Translations under genes and position numbers: made by a program
Assembly: GCF_001679785.1 (NCBI RefSeq)
Contig: NZ_CP016286.1
Location: 1,364,001 to 1,428,000, forward strand
Direction: 5' to 3'
Source of the DNA: Rhizobium leguminosarum
Lineage (GTDB): Bacteria; Pseudomonadota; Alphaproteobacteria; Rhizobiales; Rhizobiaceae
DNA: 64,000 bases
The notes under the pieces: generated by a model
Database searches by the model: none
What the model saw: the letters and a program-made list of their open reading frames with translations, nothing else
Told to the model about the DNA's origin: nothing
Shown: in pieces, positions 55,921-64,000 of the stretch
Position numbering within the stretch: position 1 is the first letter of the stretch
Layout of the letters: each line of letters begins with the position of its first letter

Positions 55921-56727
55921 CTATTTCGCCAACGCCTGCTGCAGGGCGATCGCCCCATGCGGCGCATTGACCTTGCCTTCATGAATCATGAAGGCGAAGA
56001 CGTCGCGCGGCTCGACCTTCACCTTGCGATCGCCATCGATTAGCGGCAGGTCATCAGGAACCTTGCCCTCGGCCCAGGTCTCCAGCCGGTCTGCCCAGGC
56101 TTTCAGGTCCTTTTCCGGGTAGCAGGTCGGAATATCGTCCGAGCCCTTCTGCAGCCGCGCATAGACGAAATCAGCCGTCACGTCGGCAATCATCGGATAT
56201 TCGAAATGCTCCGCGCAAACAGGCGCCACACCGTATTTCGAAAGCAGCGCCACGAACTCCGGCACCTTGAAGGAATCGTGCCGTACTTCGACCACGTGGC
56301 GGAGCGCCAGCCCATCCTGTTTTGCCGGCAGCAGCTTCAGGAAGGCTTCGAAATCGTCCGGATCGAACCTCTTCGTCGGTGCGAACTGCCACAGCAGCGG
56401 CCCGAGATGATCGCCGAGTTCACTGATGCCAGATGACAGGAACCGCTCCATCGATTCACCGGCTTCGGCAAGCACCCGCCGATTGGTGACGAAACGGGTC
56501 GCCTTCAGCGAGAAGATGAAACCGTCGGGCACATCAGCCGCCCATTTGGCAAAGACCGCAGGCTTCTGCGTGCTGTAATAGGTGCCGTTGACTTCGATGA
56601 CCTTCAGCTGGCGGCTGGCATAATTCAGCTCGTCCTTCTGTTTCAGGCTCTCGGGAAAGAAATGCCCGCGCCAGGGCTCGAAGGTCCAGCCGCCGATGCC
56701 GGTGCGGATAGTGCCGGATTTCGTCAT
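55921..56727 (-). CDS. DUF72 family protein
   Basis: 268 residues with the TIM-barrel DUF72 pattern: IRTGIGGWTFEPWRGHFFPE at the start, LNYASRQLKVIEVNGTYYST, the segment GPLLWQFAPTKRFDPDDFEAFLKLLP and the ADFVYARLQKG motif. The family is found in all three domains without an established reaction; a nuclease or glycosidase role has been suggested from the fold. It is 24 bases downstream of the GNAT gene in the same direction, so it probably shares the uvrA transcript. Confidence 0.9.
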   Translation of the reverse strand: MTKSGTIRTGIGGWTFEPWRGHFFPESLKQKDELNYASRQLKVIEVNGTYYSTQKPAVFAKWAADVPDGFIFSLKATRFVTNRRVLAEAGESMERFLSSGISELGDHLGPLLWQFAPTKRFDPDDFEAFLKLLPAKQDGLALRHVVEVRHDSFKVPEFVALLSKYGVAPVCAEHFEYPMIADVTADFVYARLQKGSDDIPTCYPEKDLKAWADRLETWAEGKVPDDLPLIDGDRKVKVEPRDVFAFMIHEGKVNAPHGAIALQQALAK

Positions 56728-56751
56728 GTCGTCCTCCCCATTCGCAGCCGC

Positions 56752-57209
56752 TCAGGCCGCATTGATCTCTTTCGTCATATCGACGAGCGTCCATCCTGGC
56801 CGATAAGGGTTCGGTCGGCGACCCGTTTCCTGAAACCCGAAGGCGCTGTAGAGCGCGATATTCCGCTCCATCCGCGCATTCGTGTAGAGCCGGATCTCCG
56901 GCACGGCCCATTCCCGTGCCTTGCCTTCCAGCCAGCGCAGCATCGCCAGCCCATGCCCGGCACCCTGAAATGCCGGCGAGACCGCGATGCTGAACAGCAT
57001 GAGGTGATCGGAATGCCGTTCGACGACCATCAGGCCGGCCGCTTGCCCGCCGATCTCGCACAGCCAGACCTCGCCGCGTTCGATCCGCGGCGCATAATCC
57101 TCCGTCTCCGGCATCGGCGGAGCGCCGAAGAGCTCGCTATAGGGCCGATAAGCGGCTGATGTCAGCGTCGCGATCGTTTCCAGATCATCGGGCGACGCTG
57201 GCCTCATCG

Positions 57210-57213
<4 letters not shown>
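56752..57213 (-). CDS. GNAT family N-acetyltransferase
   Basis: 153 residues. The ATG at 57213 overlaps the uvrA stop codon (ATGA), so translation is coupled to uvrA; a second ATG six bases on is possible. The acetyl-CoA site is [26 protein letters not shown] (Q-x-x-G-x-G/A pattern), followed by the [14 protein letters not shown] motif of family members. The substrate is unknown. The frame extends upstream inside uvrA, but that part is a shadow of uvrA. It is followed by the DUF72 gene. Confidence 0.9.
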
Positions 57214-60131
<2,918 letters not shown>

Positions 60132-60255
60132 CGTCTCTGCTTTGGTTTTCTGGATGACAGCCCTTATTTAGTGATGCCGACGGGCGAGTCGAGGCTGAAT
60201 ATCCGCAAGGGCTCAAGGTTTTCGATTCTGTTGACAGGATCATACGGATAAACTA

Positions 60256-60270
60256 GAACAAATAAAGAAC
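60256..60270. promoter_or_regulatory. SOS (LexA) box GAAC-N7-GAAC
   Basis: GAAC at 60256-60259 and GAAC at 60267-60270 are separated by exactly seven A/T bases, a perfect alphaproteobacterial LexA site. It lies between the divergent uvrA (start 60131) and ssb (start 60415) genes and is placed to control uvrA and possibly ssb. In Rhizobium the GAAC-N7-GAAC motif as LexA target is established knowledge. Confidence 0.88.
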
Positions 60271-60414
60271 AAAATTCCTGATGGATGCATGCGGCGTTCT
60301 GATGGATAAACATGTGGATTAAATGCCGCCCATGCGCATCGGCGGTCCGTGATGGTTTAAGGTGCGCCGATCGATTAAACGCCGCCGGGCAGGGCGGCAG
60401 GCAGGGTGAGAAGC

Positions 60415-60924
60415 ATGGCTGGTAGCGTGAATAAGGTAATTCTGATTGGAAACGTCGGTGCGGACCCGGAAATCCGCCGCACACAGGATGGCCGGCCGAT
60501 CGCCAATCTTCGTATCGCGACCTCGGAGACCTGGCGCGACCGCAATTCCGGCGAGCGCCGTGAGAAGACCGAATGGCACACCGTCGTCGTCTTCAACGAG
60601 GGCCTTTGCAAGGTCGTCGAGCAATATGTGAAGAAGGGCGCCAAGCTCTATATTGAAGGCCAGCTGCAGACCCGCAAATGGCAGGACCAGCAGGGCCAGG
60701 ATCGCTACAGCACGGAAGTGGTGCTGCAGGGTTTCGGTTCGACACTGACGATGCTCGACGGCCGCGGTGAAGGCGGCGGCGCGAGCGGCGGCCGTGGCAG
60801 TGCCGCCGGCGGCAACGATTATGGCGACGATTACGGCGCCCCGGCTCCCGCTTCATCGCCGAGCCGCGGCGGTGGCAGCGGCGGCAACTTCTCGCGGGAT
60901 CTCGACGACGATATCCCGTTCTGA
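60415..60924 (+). CDS. ssb: Single-stranded DNA-binding protein
   Basis: 169 residues from [20 protein letters not shown], with AGGGTGAG upstream. The OB-fold covers about 1-110 ([57 protein letters not shown]). It is followed by a Gly-rich linker and the acidic C-terminal tip DDDIPF that recruits partner proteins. It coats single strands in replication and repair. It is divergent from uvrA across the SOS box, an arrangement typical of alphaproteobacteria. A strong terminator follows. Confidence 0.97.
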   Translation: MAGSVNKVILIGNVGADPEIRRTQDGRPIANLRIATSETWRDRNSGERREKTEWHTVVVFNEGLCKVVEQYVKKGAKLYIEGQLQTRKWQDQQGQDRYSTEVVLQGFGSTLTMLDGRGEGGGASGGRGSAAGGNDYGDDYGAPAPASSPSRGGGSGGNFSRDLDDDIPF

Positions 60925-60960
60925 TTGACCGCCTTCCCTGGTTTTGTGAAAGACATGAGA

Positions 60961-60996
60961 GAGCATGATGCCTTGGATGGCATCATGCTCTTTTTT
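60961..60996 (+). terminator. Rho-independent terminator after ssb
   Basis: A perfect 12-bp stem (GAGCATGATGCC / GGCATCATGCTC) with a six-base loop, followed by six T. It begins 36 bases after the ssb stop codon and faces the convergent marC gene. Confidence 0.93.
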
Positions 60997-61042
60997 CTTT
61001 GATTTCTCGGCAGATGATTTAAACCCGGGTAGGCAGCCCTTT

Positions 61043-61690
61043 TCAATGCGGCGTCGCGCTGATCAGATTGAACGCCGACTTCGCGCCGTCGACGACGAAT
61101 TGTGCGGCAAGGGCGGCGAGGATGACGCCGAGAAGCCGTGTCAGGATCGCCCGGCCGGTGACGCCGAGAAAACGGTCCAGCCTTTCGGCGATGAGCAGCA
61201 TCAGGAAGGTCAGCAGCAGATTGGCGGCAATAACGCCGATCAGCTGGGCTTTTCCGATCGAGGTGGCGAGCGTGCCGGCCAGCAGGATTGTCGCCGAAAT
61301 CGCACCCGGGCCGGCAATCAGCGGCAAGGCGAGGGGAAAGACGGCGATATTCTCGATATGATCCTTGGTGATCGCCGCCTCGGTTGCCTTCTCCTTGCGC
61401 TGCTGCCGCCTCTCGAACACCATCTCGAAGGCGATCCAGAATAGCAGCAGCCCGCCGGCGATGCGGAAGGCGCCGATCGAAATCCCGAGCACGCCGAGCA
61501 CACCGGCGCCGAACAGCGCGAAGATGGCAAGGATGATGAAGGCGATGACCGAGCCGCGCAGCGCCACCTGCTTGCGCTCGGTCCGGCTCATGCCTGTCGT
61601 CAGGCCCAGAAAGATCGGCGCAAGCCCCGGTGGATCGATGGTGACAAGCAGCGTCGTGAAGGCGTTGATCAATTGGTCGGCGCTTGCCAT
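61043..61690 (-). CDS. MarC family integral membrane protein
   Basis: 215 residues with six membrane helices. The family pattern is FTTLLVTIDPPGLAPIFLGL near the start, then GISIGAFRIAGGLLLFWIAFEMVF and FPLALPLIAGPGAISATILLA. MarC/YhcE proteins were once linked to multiple antibiotic resistance, but this has not held up, and the function is unknown. It is a single leftward gene divergent from gyrA. The arrangement ssb-marC-gyrA is familiar from rhizobial chromosomes. Confidence 0.9.
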   Translation of the reverse strand: MASADQLINAFTTLLVTIDPPGLAPIFLGLTTGMSRTERKQVALRGSVIAFIILAIFALFGAGVLGVLGISIGAFRIAGGLLLFWIAFEMVFERRQQRKEKATEAAITKDHIENIAVFPLALPLIAGPGAISATILLAGTLATSIGKAQLIGVIAANLLLTFLMLLIAERLDRFLGVTGRAILTRLLGVILAALAAQFVVDGAKSAFNLISATPH

Positions 61691-61834
61691 CGGCTCTCCG
61701 GAACCCCATATGGGTGCGTGGTTTTTATGATTGTGAAGCGGGGATTTCGATTTGGCAAATATACCGCGGCGGGCCGCGGCGGAATTGTCCGGTCCGGCCG
61801 CGCAACTTACATGTTTTACCCTCTTTAAGCCGCA

Positions 61835-61881
61835 AAAGCCTGTTCAAAACGCGCTGTGAAATTGGCGCGGCAACAGGCTTT
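61835..61881 (+). other. Nested hairpin in the gyrA leader
   Basis: Outer arms AAAGCCTGTT (61835-61844) and AACAGGCTTT (61872-61881) are perfect complements. An inner CGCGC/GCGCG stem (61850-61854 with 61865-61869) encloses a ten-base loop. It ends 45 bases before the gyrA TTG start. There is no T-run, so it is not an ordinary terminator. It may be an RNA structure controlling gyrA or a supercoiling-sensitive element. Confidence 0.5.
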
Positions 61882-61926
61882 CCGCTATAAATCTTCAAGT
61901 GATTCTAGAAGAGATCGTGATCTGTT

Positions 61927-64000
<2,074 letters not shown>

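Overview
This window looks like chromosome from a fast-growing rhizobium, most likely the Rhizobium leguminosarum / R. etli group. The evidence is the coding bias, a phosphatidylcholine synthase (pcs) gene, the order glnB-glnA and recG-sdhE-mfd, the divergent uvrA/ssb pair with a GAAC-N7-GAAC SOS box of the alphaproteobacterial type, gyrA beyond ssb and marC, and several intergenic palindromic repeats of rhizobial style. Genus is a confident call; species is not.

Layout. Bases 1-12000 are accessory metabolism. They hold the end of a periplasmic aldehyde oxidase operon (paoC start plus a decayed paoB tail) and a LysR-linked amidohydrolase/decarboxylase-DJ-1-small protein operon. Next comes a leftward group (DUF2255, aldo/keto reductase, exported double-CMD protein, LysR), then a rightward group (SDR, MDR alcohol dehydrogenase, a frameshifted YafY-type regulator, an isoprenylcysteine-type methyltransferase, a small unknown protein and a GFA protein). 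Bases 12000-15400 encode a MacA/MacB-like efflux system. Bases 15400-19700 hold a VOC protein, a GntR regulator, ferredoxin-NADP reductase, pcs and a quinone oxidoreductase.

Bases 19760-30100 carry two complete sugar-type ABC importers back to back. The first is a BMP/nucleoside type (ATPase, two permeases, binding protein). The second is a YtfQRT-YjfF galactofuranose/galactose type followed by a GntR regulator. Bases 30265-33562 are glmU and glmS, for UDP-GlcNAc supply. Bases 34486-40486 are recG (leftward) and sdhE-mfd (rightward). Bases 40500-46500 are mixed: OsmC, an AT-rich DUF4261-type orphan, GrpB, a FrnE-type DsbA protein, a YejA-like peptide-binding protein, an IalB protein and HspQ. 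Bases 46763-48589 are the nitrogen unit glnB-glnA, with a good sigma-54 promoter. Bases 48930-54826 hold the NAD(P)HX repair enzyme, then a PstS-like protein with a candidate Pho box, a Na/Pi cotransporter and a DUF808 protein. The right end has CorA, DUF72, GNAT, uvrA, ssb, marC and the first 691 codons of gyrA, which is open at the window edge.

I found no CRISPR array, prophage, insertion sequence, tRNA or rRNA gene, and no clearly new multi-gene system. The most distinctive non-coding signal is a bipartite repeat of about 102 nt (two hairpins joined by a short linker), present three times. There are also two short palindromic elements with a shared core, one long palindromic repeat, and several perfect palindromes in control regions.
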